Positions 16,161 through 24,390 of a stretch of DNA of 47,565 nucleotides are shown piece by piece. Under the pieces are notes generated by a model. It saw only the letters and a list, made by a program, of their open reading frames with translations, was not told the origin of the DNA and did no database searches. Position 1 is the stretch's first letter. Each line of letters starts with the position of its first letter. The DNA comes from a virus. The position numbers and the translations under genes are program-made. Location: positions 1 through 47,565 of IMG/VR virus record IMGVR_UViG_3300005618_000026. One strand, written 5' to 3'.

Positions 16161-18059
16161 ATGCCAATAATTCAAAATACTACAAATCATGCAATTCCAG
16201 TTGTAATCAGTGGTTCAAGAAAAACTATTAAGCCTGGACAAATTTTGAATGGTCCTCAAGCATTACTTTCAATTCCTGGACTTCAACTAGTTCAATCTGA
16301 AAAGAAAATTATTATTCCAGATGCAGTAAACAAGCGGGTTGAAGATGTTATGTCATCTGAGACAAGCGTACAACCTACACCACCTGAAAAAGTTTCAGTT
16401 AATTTTGAATTTATACAAACGCAAGAGGATACTTTGGAAACAGAAAGTAAATTTAATTCTATTAATACATTTTTAAAAGAATATAGAGATAGAAATGATG
16501 TACCATCAGTAACAATTGGCATATTAACAAAAAATCAATATCAACTTGTCGTTGATTGCTGTGAATCTATTTTCAATAAAGTTCAATATAAGAATGTGAC
16601 ACTTTTTATTATTGATACAGGATCAAATGATCAAAATGTGAGGAATTATTATAAACTTCTTCCACAAAAATGCGCTGATAAAAATTGGACTTATCAGTTC
16701 ATGCAAATTGATCATTATCACTTTAGTCAAAACTATAATTCAGCAGCACGTCAAGTAAAAACTGATTATTTCCTAATTCAAAATAATGATACAGTTGCAT
16801 TGAATGATTATGTTTCTCAAATGATGGTTGTTGCGATCAATCAAAAGGTTGGTTCAGTTGGAACGCGCATGTTGTACAAAGATGGTTCAATACAACATGA
16901 TGGCCAATTCATTTACAATGGCCCTAATGGACAAATATCTACACCAGGACATTTGCATCTAAGAGTTAAGCCTGAACAATTAAATGATCAACAAAACTTT
17001 GGAACACACTTGGTAGACGGAAACACTGCCGCTGGTGTCCTTATGAAAACATCAGAATATATTGCCATTGGTGGTATTGATGAGGGATATAAAGATATTT
17101 TCCAAGATGTTGATTTAATGATGAAAATTACTCCTATGTTGGGTAAATTTAATTATTGTTCAAGAGACGCAAATATTATTCACATTGACAATGCAACACG
17201 ATTAATGCAAGGACATGATCCGAAACGTGCAGCAGCAATGTGGGAAGATACACATTATTTGAAAGATCGTGTTGTTAAAAATAACTGGATTTATTCAAAG
17301 AAACAAGAACCGGTAGATTTTTCATTTATTACGCTTGTTAGAGATACGCAAAAATATAATCAATTCTTGACTTCGCTTTCCCAACAAATGGGTGCTAACT
17401 CTTATGAAGTTATACCTATTCCAAATTACTTTAATCAAATAAATTCTGCTTTTAGAGGATTGAATATTGGTCAAGATATTTCAAACGGTAAATATTTAAT
17501 TTTCTGTCATGATGATATTATTCTTTCAAATAATTGGATTGAACGGTTGAAATATCACATCCGAAACTTAGAAAATAATTCTATTCAATGGGGTGTTCTT
17601 GGACCTGCAGGTATAACTATTGGATCTGAACAAGGTGCATATTTCTTAACAACTGAAACAGGCGAAAATATAAAAATAAAAGATTCATCAGTAATAAATG
17701 ATAAAGAAATTTATGAAGTTGGATGCCTAGATGAACTCTGCTTAATTACTAAAAAGTCAACAGGATTACGTTTCTCTGATAGAGAATTGAGTGGATTTCA
17801 TTTTTACGGAGGAAATCTTTGCTTAGAGTCTAAGAGACTAGGATTGAGAAACTTCGCTATTGATTGCTGGACATTCCATCAAAGCGATGGCAATAAAAAC
17901 GTTTCTAGTAAGGAAAAATTTGATCTTTTCTATGAGTCAGCAAAAACCTTTCAAATGTGGTCCATGAAAAGTGGCATAACATCTTGGAGAACAACGACAA
18001 CCAAGTGTTCCGGTCCACGTCAAGAAGACTTGATGATTTTTATAGATAGCCCCGTATGA
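16161..18059 (+). CDS. tandem-domain GT-A (family 2-like) glycosyltransferase
   Basis: Three parts. Residues 1-50 form a small beta domain (IIQNTTNHAIPVVISG) like those in phage virion proteins. Residues 115-375 form a GT-A domain with VTIGILTKNQ, the nucleotide-binding DTGSND (152-157) and a DXD-like NND (208-210), then GGIDEGYKDIFQDVDL as the acceptor/catalytic loop. Residues 385-610 are a second GT-A-like half with FCHDDII in place of the DXD motif and SGFHFYGGNLCLESK. The sugar donor cannot be told; NNDT-type enzymes often move rhamnose or galactose. It follows uvsW in one operon and is the last gene before the RNA candidate. Confidence 0.8.
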   Translation: MPIIQNTTNHAIPVVISGSRKTIKPGQILNGPQALLSIPGLQLVQSEKKIIIPDAVNKRVEDVMSSETSVQPTPPEKVSVNFEFIQTQEDTLETESKFNSINTFLKEYRDRNDVPSVTIGILTKNQYQLVVDCCESIFNKVQYKNVTLFIIDTGSNDQNVRNYYKLLPQKCADKNWTYQFMQIDHYHFSQNYNSAARQVKTDYFLIQNNDTVALNDYVSQMMVVAINQKVGSVGTRMLYKDGSIQHDGQFIYNGPNGQISTPGHLHLRVKPEQLNDQQNFGTHLVDGNTAAGVLMKTSEYIAIGGIDEGYKDIFQDVDLMMKITPMLGKFNYCSRDANIIHIDNATRLMQGHDPKRAAAMWEDTHYLKDRVVKNNWIYSKKQEPVDFSFITLVRDTQKYNQFLTSLSQQMGANSYEVIPIPNYFNQINSAFRGLNIGQDISNGKYLIFCHDDIILSNNWIERLKYHIRNLENNSIQWGVLGPAGITIGSEQGAYFLTTETGENIKIKDSSVINDKEIYEVGCLDELCLITKKSTGLRFSDRELSGFHFYGGNLCLESKRLGLRNFAIDCWTFHQSDGNKNVSSKEKFDLFYESAKTFQMWSMKSGITSWRTTTTKCSGPRQEDLMIFIDSPV

Positions 18060-18150
18060 TATTTTGTACATTGTCCGTTAGCTTGAGTTTTCAAATAGCT
18101 CCAGTTGTAAATTGATTAGGTGAGAAACAAAGCCTTTTCTTTTGAGTCAA

Positions 18151-18395
18151 CGTTAAAAATTTGAGGAAGAGTTTGTGATATTTCCTAGTAGATGAGGCGT
18201 ATTATGGACGTGCCGAGGGGACAAAGGCAAGCAGAAAGTAACATCTACCGCCTATATCATAAGACAGCTCACAGGCGTTGTGTGATGAGTTTCTTCGGGC
18301 CCGAAGAATGGTCAAATATTTCCAGGTCTCCATACAGAGGATAACTCAGTATGGCCTAAGAGATACTCGGCTATTCTTAAAATTTAACGATTTTT
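18151..18395 (+). ncRNA. candidate structured RNA, about 245 nt, not matched to a known class
   Basis: This lies in the only gene-free stretch over 300 bases and is clearly more GC-rich than its flanks. A long closing stem pairs 18151-18171 (CGTTAAA, AA bulge, TTTGAGGAAGAG) with 18371-18389 (CTATTCTTAAAATTTAACG): 17 pairs, one of them G-U, with two G-A mismatches. Inside, in order: GTAGATG/CATCTAC (18188-94/18242-48) around a TGCC/GGCA hairpin; CGCCT/AGGCG (18249-53/18273-77), stacked on it with no gap; the 18-nt palindrome TTCTTCGGGCCCGAAGAA (18291-18308); and AGG-CCATAC-GAG / CTC-GTATGG-CCT (18324-57). A-rich joins (GACAAAG, GCAGAAAGTAA) favour the plus strand, and ATTTTT follows the closing stem. 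tRNA, tmRNA, RNase P and group I intron cores were looked for and not found. Confidence 0.65.
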
Positions 18396-18625
18396 CAGGG
18401 AAGAGCAGTTTTATTTAGAAAAAATTATTCAAGGAAGAATAAGAAGAATAAGAAGAAAAAATACCAAAAAGAAGTTTATATCCTCATTATTTGTAAATTA
18501 TGAATATTCATAGTAATTACTAATATTTTTATTATTAGTAATAACGCCGAAAACACCCTCTTCTTACTTATCCTTTACTTTCGCTACGCTCAAGATAAAG
18601 GACTCGCTCCTTTAGGAGCTTCGTC
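18396..18625. other. gene-free AT-rich spacer with purine tract and two hairpins
   Basis: No coding frame is convincing here. 18430-18458 is a purine-rich run with repeated AAGAAT/AAGAAG units. 18516-18542 is an AT inverted repeat (ATTACTAATA / TATTAGTAAT). 18606-18619 is GCTCCT-TT-AGGAGC, 7 bases beyond the stop of the minus-strand gene; it could end that transcript, but no T run follows. Strings such as CGCTACGCTC and GGACTCGCTCC here are unlike the rest of the window and may be of foreign origin. Confidence 0.5.
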
Positions 18626-19240
18626 TTACATTCTGTTTGTATTTGGTAAGTTATTTTTAAATTTCTTGGCGCCAAACTGTTTTCTTGCAGTAGGACCAAC
18701 AACAATTCCATCGCTACTTTGATCTTTAAAATGACCAAGTTGATATTTACCAAGTGTTGCTTTTTCAACATTTTCTTGAAAAAAGTTTTCTTCATCTGAA
18801 TCTTCAATATAAATTGGTTTCAAAAAACATTTACATGCTGAAAAGTATTCTTCTATTGCCTTTTTATCTTCATCTGATATGTTTCCATCAGGTGCAACAA
18901 TTAATTTATGATTACCTGGTACATTTCCATTTGGATAAGGTATAGCATCAGCTTGTGGATGCACTTTAACAACACCAACAATGACTAAATTCTGATTATC
19001 AGGTGTTTCTGTTGGAATTATTACATCCCATCCCATATCATCAGAAGGATTAATGTACAAAGGTGTTTCTCCATAAGAAAATGGCAAAACAACATCTTGT
19101 CTCCAACGACCGTTTTCACCTTTATGCAACTCAACTGTAACAGGTACGGGGTTTGATGTACCAATATCAACTATCTCACGAAAAGAAGTTTTCTTTGATT
19201 CATTTTCAAAAATATATGTTAAAATACCTTGTGTATTCAT
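18626..19240 (-). CDS. late protein, possibly internal to the head, 204 aa, function unknown
   Basis: No family recognised. The N-terminus MNTQGILTYIFE ends in IFE followed by Asn, matching the (L/I)xE rule of the gp21 protease at the same distance (12 residues) as in T4 internal proteins. Residues 25-110 look beta-rich with an RWRQDVVLPF strand and many Pro; residues 125-160 are acidic and helical. A perfect late promoter and an SD (AGGAT) precede the ATG. A packaged-protein role is suggested by start and promoter only. An alternative is an ordinary late structural protein. Confidence 0.6.
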   Translation of the reverse strand: MNTQGILTYIFENESKKTSFREIVDIGTSNPVPVTVELHKGENGRWRQDVVLPFSYGETPLYINPSDDMGWDVIIPTETPDNQNLVIVGVVKVHPQADAIPYPNGNVPGNHKLIVAPDGNISDEDKKAIEEYFSACKCFLKPIYIEDSDEENFFQENVEKATLGKYQLGHFKDQSSDGIVVGPTARKQFGAKKFKNNLPNTNRM

Positions 19241-19259
19241 GGATCATCCTGGTTAAACG

Positions 19260-19267
19260 TATTTATA
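19260..19267 (-). promoter_or_regulatory. T4-type late promoter TATAAATA
   Basis: Perfect TATAAATA on the minus strand with a leader of about 13 bases carrying AGGAT before the ATG at 19240. Confidence 0.75.
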
Positions 19268-19323
19268 GCTTTTTCATTGATTTATGATACAAAAATGATA
19301 AGATTATCTTCTATTTGGTTTAG

Positions 19324-19331
19324 TATAAATA
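19324..19331 (+). promoter_or_regulatory. T4-type late promoter TATAAATA upstream of nrdB
   Basis: Perfect TATAAATA; the predicted first base is near 19337, only about four bases before the hairpin at 19341-19427. A late promoter in front of nucleotide-synthesis genes is unexpected, since in T4 nrd genes are early/middle. Confidence 0.6.
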
Positions 19332-19340
19332 AAAATACAA

Positions 19341-19427
19341 GTTGAATCACAGAAAGTAAAGTTATGAACAAGTATTCGGTTAATTTGAATGCAACCACAA
19401 AAATCATTACTTCACTTTCTGTTCAAC
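19341..19427 (+). repeat. imperfect inverted repeat at the 5' end of the nrdB message
   Basis: Left arm 19341-19366 and right arm 19405-19427 pair as GTTGAA/TTCAAC, CAGAAAGT/ACTTTCTG, AAGT/ACTT and ATG/CAT: 21 pairs with a 3-base bulge and two mismatches, around a 38-base loop. If transcription starts at 19337, this stem forms the extreme 5' end of the RNA. It encloses most of a 22-codon frame. Confidence 0.65.
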
Positions 19428-19432
19428 AATAA
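19364..19432 (+). CDS. possible 22-aa leader peptide upstream of nrdB
   Basis: ATG at 19364 opens a 22-codon frame (MNKYSVNLNATTKIITSLSV then QQ) that ends 28 bases before the nrdB start. Its ATG is paired in the hairpin stem and its last codons run through the right arm, so ribosomes translating it would open the stem. There is no strong SD. It may be chance; it is listed because the geometry is that of a leader. Confidence 0.3.
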   Translation: MNKYSVNLNATTKIITSLSVQQ

Positions 19433-19460
19433 ACTAAATTAATTTTTGAGGCAAAACACA

Positions 19461-20435
19461 ATGGTTGTTGAAGAACCTATTCTTATCCCCACCTTAGACC
19501 GATTTGTAGTGTTTCCTATCAAGTATCCGACTATTTGGGAATACTATAAAAAGCAAGAAAATTCATTCTGGACAGCAGAAGAATTAGACTTGTCAAGTGA
19601 TGTCAGAGATTGGGAAGAAAAACTTACTGATGATGAAAAACATTTTATTTCATATACCTTAGCATTCTTTGCAGGGTCAGATGGAATTGTCAATGAAAAC
19701 ATCGCTGCCCGTTTTTATAATGAAGTTCAAATTCCTGAAGCAAGAATGGCATATTCATTTCAGATCGCAATGGAAGGTATTCATGCTGAAACATATTCAT
19801 TGTTGATTGATACATACATTCGTGATGCAAAACAAAAAGATTTCCTTTTAAATGCAATTAAGAATATCCCAATCATCAAGAAAAAGGCTGAATGGGCTTT
19901 TAAATATTTGGAAGGTGACCAATCATTTGCTGAACGTTTGATTGCCTTTGCCGTTATAGAAGGATTATTCTTCTCGTCTAGCTTCTGTTCAATCTATTGG
20001 TTAAAGAAGCGTGGATTAATGCAAGGTCTTGGAGTAAGCAATGAATTGATCGCAAGAGATGAATCAGTTCATAGAGAATTTGCTTGTCATCTTTATTCTT
20101 TCTTGAATGCAAAACTTCCAACAGGAAGAATTAAAGAAATAATTCAAGAAGCCGTAGAAATTGAAACTGAATTTGCAACAGAAGCTTTGCCTGTTTCTCT
20201 CATTGGCATGAACAAAGATTTAATGTCAACCTACATTAGATATGTTGCTGACAATATCCTAAGTGCATTGGGTGAAGAAACAATTTACAATGTACAAAAT
20301 CCATTTGATTTTATGGATCTTATATCTCTTCAAGGAAAATCTAACTTCTTTGAAAAACGCGTGACTGAATACCGTAAAGCTGGTGTAGGTCAATCTGTTG
20401 AGGGAAATAAAATCGTTTTTGACGCTGAAATTTAA
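19461..20435 (+). CDS. nrdB: ribonucleotide reductase class Ia, small (R2) subunit
   Basis: 324 residues with the full di-iron and radical site: Asp in FFAGSDGIV, ExxHxxxY as EGIHAETY (the last Tyr is the radical site), IEGLFFSSSF, and DESVHREF with the last Glu and His ligands. The sequence is of the eukaryote-like R2 type (PTIWEYYKKQENSFWTAEE). The ATG at 19461 is chosen because GAGG lies 9 bases upstream; an in-frame TTG 15 bases earlier has no ribosome site. The R2 C-terminal tail (IVFDAEI) that docks on the large subunit is present. nrdA follows after 27 bases. Confidence 0.97.
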   Translation: MVVEEPILIPTLDRFVVFPIKYPTIWEYYKKQENSFWTAEELDLSSDVRDWEEKLTDDEKHFISYTLAFFAGSDGIVNENIAARFYNEVQIPEARMAYSFQIAMEGIHAETYSLLIDTYIRDAKQKDFLLNAIKNIPIIKKKAEWAFKYLEGDQSFAERLIAFAVIEGLFFSSSFCSIYWLKKRGLMQGLGVSNELIARDESVHREFACHLYSFLNAKLPTGRIKEIIQEAVEIETEFATEALPVSLIGMNKDLMSTYIRYVADNILSALGEETIYNVQNPFDFMDLISLQGKSNFFEKRVTEYRKAGVGQSVEGNKIVFDAEI

Positions 20436-20462
20436 ACGTATAATCTAACTTGGAGTTACTGA

Positions 20463-22907
20463 ATGCTAGTCTTAAAAAGGGATGGACAAAAAGAACCTGT
20501 AAAATTGGAGAAAATCCAAAAGCGAATTAAAGTAGCTTCTAAAGGATTAAACCGTGTTGATGTTGATGCAGTTTCGCAAAAAGTTGTTGCTGGTCTTTAC
20601 GATTGTGTTACATCAAAAGAACTTGATAACCTAGCAATTGAAACTGCTGCGTATCTTTCTGCAAAGGATCCTCAATACGATACCCTAGCAGTTCGTTTGG
20701 CAGTTTCAACTTTACATAAAGAGACTGATGAAACCTTTAGTTCAGCTATTGAAAAGTTGTACAACAATACAGATACACATGGTAATCCTAAGCCTCTTAT
20801 TTCAGAAGAAGTTTATAAAATTGTAAAGAAAAATTCTTCATTTTTGAATTCTTCTATTGTAGATAATAGAGATTATTTGTTTGATTATTTTGGTTTTAAA
20901 ACACTTGAGCGTTCTTATCTATTAAAGATTAAGAAGAAAATTATTGAACGTCCTCAACATATGTGGATGCGTGTTTCCATTGGTATTCATAAAACAGATT
21001 TGGAAGCCGCAGTCAACACATACAACAAAATGAGTTTGTTGGAAATGACTCACGCTACACCTACACTTTTCAATGCAGGTACTCCAAAGAATCAAATGAG
21101 TTCATGTTTCCTTCTTCAAGTAGAAGATGATTCTGTTCATGGTATTTTTAATTCGTTGAAAGAAACTGCCCTCATTTCACAAAGTGCAGGTGGAATTGGT
21201 ATCTCATTTTCAAATGTACGTTCAAAAGGCTCTGTAATTTATGGTACTGGTGGCTCATCAAATGGTATCGTTCCATTCCTAAAGATTTTTGAAGCAACTG
21301 CCCGTGGCATTGATCAAGGTGGAGGTAAACGCAAGGGTTCATTCGCAATTTATTTGGAACCATGGCACGCTGATATTTTTGAGTTCTTGGACCTGCGTAA
21401 AAACAATGGCAAAGAAGAAATGCGCGCAAGAGATTTAAATCTTGCTTTATGGATACCTGATATTTTCATGAAGCGTGTTGAGGCTGATGGCGATTGGACT
21501 TTACTAGATCCAAATAAGTGCCATGGTCTGCATGATTCATTTGGTGATGAATTTGAACAAAAGTATTTGAAGTTTGAATCTGAAGGTAAGGGTGAAAAAA
21601 CTATCAAGGCCAGACAAGTTTGGGAAGCAATCATTACCTCTCAAATTGAAACAGGGCAACCATATATTCTTTATAAGGATGCAGCATGCCGTAAATCAAA
21701 TCAAAAGAACTTGATTGGTAATGGAAAAAATTTGTCTTCAAATCTTTGTGCTGAAATTCTTGAAGTTGTTGGTAAAGATGATATTTCCGTTTGTAACTTG
21801 GCATCAATTTCGTTGAAATCATGTATTGAAGGTAAAAAGGAAAAGATTTTTAACTTTGAAAAATTGGAAGAAATTGCACGCACATTAACAGCCAATTTGA
21901 ATCGTGTTATTGATGAAAATTACTATCCTGTAGAAAAAGCTAGAACAACTAACCTGCGTGATCGTCCAATTGGTATTGGTGTTCAAGGGTTAGCGGATGC
22001 ATTCGCAGTTATGGGTTATTCATGGGATTCAGCAGAAGCTAAACAATTGAATAAAGATATTTTTGAAACAATATATTTTGGTGCTGTTTCAGAAAGTATT
22101 GTACAAGCAAGAGCTTCAGGCGTTTATGGTACATATGAAGGAAGCCCAGCATCACAAGGATTGTTACAATTTGATTTATGGAATATTGCACCTTCTGATC
22201 GTCATGATTGGAAGAAAGTAAAATCTGATTTGAAAAAATATGGCATGAAGAATAGTCTTCTTATTTGCTGTATGCCAACAGCATCAACTTCACAAATTCT
22301 CGGTAACACAGAATCAATTGAAATGACAACATCAAATCTTTATAAGCGTTCAACATTATCTGGTGAATTTGTTGTTATTAATAAATATTTGGTAGATGAT
22401 TTGATAAAGCAAAACCTTTGGAATGATGGATTACGTCAAAAGATCATGGCAGCAGATGGATCAATTCAAGGTATTGAAGAAATTCCTGCAGAAATAAAAG
22501 CACTGTACAAAACTGTTTGGGAAACAAGTCAAAAAGTAATTCTCAATATGGCTGCTGATCGTGGTCCTTATATTTGTCAAACTCAAAGTATGAATTTGTA
22601 TGTAAGGGATGCAAATATGGCTAAAATGACAACAGCATTATTCCATGGTTGGAAAGCTGGTTTGAAGACTGGCATTTATTACTTACGTCAGCAAGCTGCA
22701 TCTGATGCTGTAAAGATTACTCTTGATAATAAGGTAAAAGTTAAGGATGATGAACTACTTTCTAAAGCAATAAAGAAACTAGAATATTCTGGATATGACA
22801 AGGAAACTATGGATATGCTTAAACAAAATCCTAAAGAATTAATTGAAATTGCCAAGGGCGTTTGTTCTATTGCTGATCCAAAAAGTTGCGATATGTGTTC
22901 AGGCTAA
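20463..22907 (+). CDS. nrdA: ribonucleotide reductase class Ia, large (R1) subunit
   Basis: The 814 residues begin with an ATP-cone (MLVLKRDGQKEPVKLEKIQK, about residues 1-90), the allosteric activity switch. Active-site residues are all visible: first redox Cys in QMSSCFLLQ, NLCAE (thiyl Cys with Asn and Glu), second redox Cys in DISVCNLASISL, radical-transfer tyrosines in TGIYYLRQQAASDA and the C-terminal shuttle pair CDMC. It should therefore be a fully working enzyme converting NDP to dNDP for phage DNA. An SD (TTGGAG) precedes the start. Confidence 0.97.
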   Translation: MLVLKRDGQKEPVKLEKIQKRIKVASKGLNRVDVDAVSQKVVAGLYDCVTSKELDNLAIETAAYLSAKDPQYDTLAVRLAVSTLHKETDETFSSAIEKLYNNTDTHGNPKPLISEEVYKIVKKNSSFLNSSIVDNRDYLFDYFGFKTLERSYLLKIKKKIIERPQHMWMRVSIGIHKTDLEAAVNTYNKMSLLEMTHATPTLFNAGTPKNQMSSCFLLQVEDDSVHGIFNSLKETALISQSAGGIGISFSNVRSKGSVIYGTGGSSNGIVPFLKIFEATARGIDQGGGKRKGSFAIYLEPWHADIFEFLDLRKNNGKEEMRARDLNLALWIPDIFMKRVEADGDWTLLDPNKCHGLHDSFGDEFEQKYLKFESEGKGEKTIKARQVWEAIITSQIETGQPYILYKDAACRKSNQKNLIGNGKNLSSNLCAEILEVVGKDDISVCNLASISLKSCIEGKKEKIFNFEKLEEIARTLTANLNRVIDENYYPVEKARTTNLRDRPIGIGVQGLADAFAVMGYSWDSAEAKQLNKDIFETIYFGAVSESIVQARASGVYGTYEGSPASQGLLQFDLWNIAPSDRHDWKKVKSDLKKYGMKNSLLICCMPTASTSQILGNTESIEMTTSNLYKRSTLSGEFVVINKYLVDDLIKQNLWNDGLRQKIMAADGSIQGIEEIPAEIKALYKTVWETSQKVILNMAADRGPYICQTQSMNLYVRDANMAKMTTALFHGWKAGLKTGIYYLRQQAASDAVKITLDNKVKVKDDELLSKAIKKLEYSGYDKETMDMLKQNPKELIEIAKGVCSIADPKSCDMCSG

Positions 22908-22955
22908 AATTTTTTACTTTGTAATACAATAAGTAAGAATTTTAAAAGGAAAAAT

Positions 22956-23351
22956 ATGAAAAGTAAAAAGTTAGTAACAGCGACAAAAGTAACCAATAGT
23001 GATCCATATATTGAAGCTGAAAATGATCCAAGAATCACTCCAAAAAGAACAAAGAAGGTTGCACTTGAACCTCTTGAAGATAATGTAATTGTTCAAAAAA
23101 TTGAAATTTCAAGAACAATTTCCCAAGGTGGAATTTTTATTCCAGAATCAGCTTCAAAAGAAAAACCACAACAAGCTACTGTAATTGCTGTTGGTCCTGG
23201 TCGCTATCTTCAAAATGGTCAATTAGTAAAATCAGTACTAAAGCCTGGAGATACTATTATAATGGGTCGTTTTGGTGGCACAGATGTTACCGTAGAAGGT
23301 GATCTTTTGACAATCATCAAAGAACAAGACATAGTTGCTAAAGTTGTCTAA
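22956..23351 (+). CDS. groES: GroES-like co-chaperonin (functional counterpart of T4 gp31)
   Basis: Residues 36-131 are a Cpn10 domain: ALEPLEDNVIVQKIE, the mobile loop around ISRTISQGGIFIP, EKPQQATVIAVGPG and the C-terminal IIKEQDIVAKV. It resembles bacterial GroES much more than T4 gp31, which kept only the fold. An extra N-terminal tail of about 35 residues, basic then acidic, is unusual. Such proteins cap the host GroEL so that gp23 can fold. A clean SD (AAAGGA) precedes the ATG. Confidence 0.93.
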   Translation: MKSKKLVTATKVTNSDPYIEAENDPRITPKRTKKVALEPLEDNVIVQKIEISRTISQGGIFIPESASKEKPQQATVIAVGPGRYLQNGQLVKSVLKPGDTIIMGRFGGTDVTVEGDLLTIIKEQDIVAKVV

Positions 23352-23362
23352 ATAATAATAAT

Positions 23363-23965
23363 ATGAAGTTCAATCGCTATGTAGATTTAGAAGAAGGTAA
23401 AGATAATATTTCATTACCTAAACTCTGGCTACATGGCGATAGGAATAAAAGAACTTCATTTAAAGATCAAAAAATGGATCGTGATCCATATGGGAATGAT
23501 TCTCCAAATGAAAGCGGTCCGGGTATTTATTTTACACAGCTATTAAGTGAAGCTAGAAATTATGCTGCACCTGATGGGTTTATCTATCAATGTGAAATAA
23601 CACCAAATAAAGTTCTTACTTTAAATACAAAAAACTCTAAAATAGCTATTGAAAAATTGATTAGTTGGGCTGAACCAGAAAATCTTAAAAAATATTTGGA
23701 AAATTGGGATGAAAATCCCAAATTAGCGTTTAGAAAAGCAGTTTCAAACATGGTTAATCATTATTCAAAATTAATTGATGCCGCTTGGACTATTTCTAAT
23801 GATGAGTATGCATATGATCCTAACGGTTGGGCAAATTCAATGCTAAACTTGGGATATGATGCATTTTATAACGAAAAACGTGATCATTTAATTGTTTACA
23901 ATCCTAAAATTATTAGAATTGTAAAAGAAATACCATATGGTACTGAAAACGACGAAGAACTTTAA
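23363..23965 (+). CDS. ADP-ribosyltransferase-like protein with a capsid-targeting-like start
   Basis: The N-terminus MKFNRYVDLEE ends in LEE followed by Gly, at the right distance for a capsid-targeting peptide cut by gp21. The body shows the ADP-ribosyltransferase fold rhythm of PARP/Tpt1-like proteins: LWLHGDR (strand 1 with His-Gly), then SGPGIYFTQLLSEARNYA, then GFIYQCEITPNKVL, and a closing LIVYNPKIIRIVKEI strand. The catalytic Glu is not obvious. T4 packs the ADP-ribosyltransferase Alt in its head to modify host RNA polymerase; this gene could be a compact analogue. It follows groES after 11 bases and converges on the metallopeptidase gene. Confidence 0.6.
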   Translation: MKFNRYVDLEEGKDNISLPKLWLHGDRNKRTSFKDQKMDRDPYGNDSPNESGPGIYFTQLLSEARNYAAPDGFIYQCEITPNKVLTLNTKNSKIAIEKLISWAEPENLKKYLENWDENPKLAFRKAVSNMVNHYSKLIDAAWTISNDEYAYDPNGWANSMLNLGYDAFYNEKRDHLIVYNPKIIRIVKEIPYGTENDEEL

Positions 23966-24381
23966 GCTTCTTCGGTTGAATAAATTTCAGGATGATCAAG
24001 ACCGAACATATAGACTAAATCAGCAGCCTTAGTATTGGCTTCATCTTCCAATTGTTTATTGCGACCTTGCATTTTTTCTGGAATTCTTTTATCTTCATCT
24101 TGCTTATAATGCACTAATTCATGTGCAAGGGTTCTAAAGAAATCTGCCATTGCACGGCCAAGTTTTAAAACAGATACTTCCTTATCTTTAGGATCATAGC
24201 AACCAAATGTCATTCCTTCTTTTCTTTTAGAAAGAATTTTTATTGAAGGTAACTGCTTTATACCCAAGTTTTTAGCTACAAATCTTATAAACAATGTTTG
24301 AAGGTCTGGTGTGGTATCTTCAATTTCAACAATTAACTTGACCTCAGCATTTTCAAAAAGTAAACCTAAGTTATTTGTCAT
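23962..24381 (-). CDS. small zinc metallopeptidase (HExxH), possibly packaged
   Basis: A gluzincin-like motif AHELVH (zinc His87 and His91, catalytic Glu88) is followed at 21-23 residues by LEDEAN, where Glu114 or Glu112 is the likely third ligand. At 139 residues it is close to SprT/IrrE-like minimal peptidases. The N-terminus MTNNLGLLFE ends in LFE followed by Asn, which suits gp21 cleavage. A late promoter lies nine bases before the ATG, with no SD. The target protein is unknown. It may be delivered with the DNA or act in late assembly. Confidence 0.75.
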   Translation of the reverse strand: MTNNLGLLFENAEVKLIVEIEDTTPDLQTLFIRFVAKNLGIKQLPSIKILSKRKEGMTFGCYDPKDKEVSVLKLGRAMADFFRTLAHELVHYKQDEDKRIPEKMQGRNKQLEDEANTKAADLVYMFGLDHPEIYSTEEA

Positions 24382-24390
24382 AGTAATTCT

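Noticed and set aside
18188-18253. H-type pseudoknot from GTAGATG-AGGCG and CATCTAC-CGCCT
   Set aside because: Both pairings cannot form together because no loop bases are left to cross the helices. The second CGCCT pairs better with the AGGCG at 18273, giving two stacked stems.
18055-18400. tmRNA, RNase P RNA or group I intron in the gap
   Set aside because: A ten-base match to tmRNA (TGCCGAGGGG), a GAGGAAG stretch recalling RNase P and an AAGAGATA recalling the intron S element are present, but the other required core parts (tRNA-like ends, the ACAGAA element of RNase P, paired P/Q/R/S) are missing or wrongly spaced.
18568-18807. Minus-strand reading frame of 79 codons over the gene end at 18626
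   Set aside because: It overlaps a well-supported late gene in another frame and ends in Arg/Ser/Lys repeats typical of chance translation of palindromic strings.
19446-19460. Earlier TTG start for nrdB
   Set aside because: The TTG at 19446 lacks a ribosome site, while GAGG at 19448-19451 is correctly placed for the ATG at 19461.
20419-20444. Promoter TTGACG...TATAAT before nrdA
   Set aside because: The spacer is only 14 bases and the first box is in nrdB codons; nrdA is most simply transcribed with nrdB.
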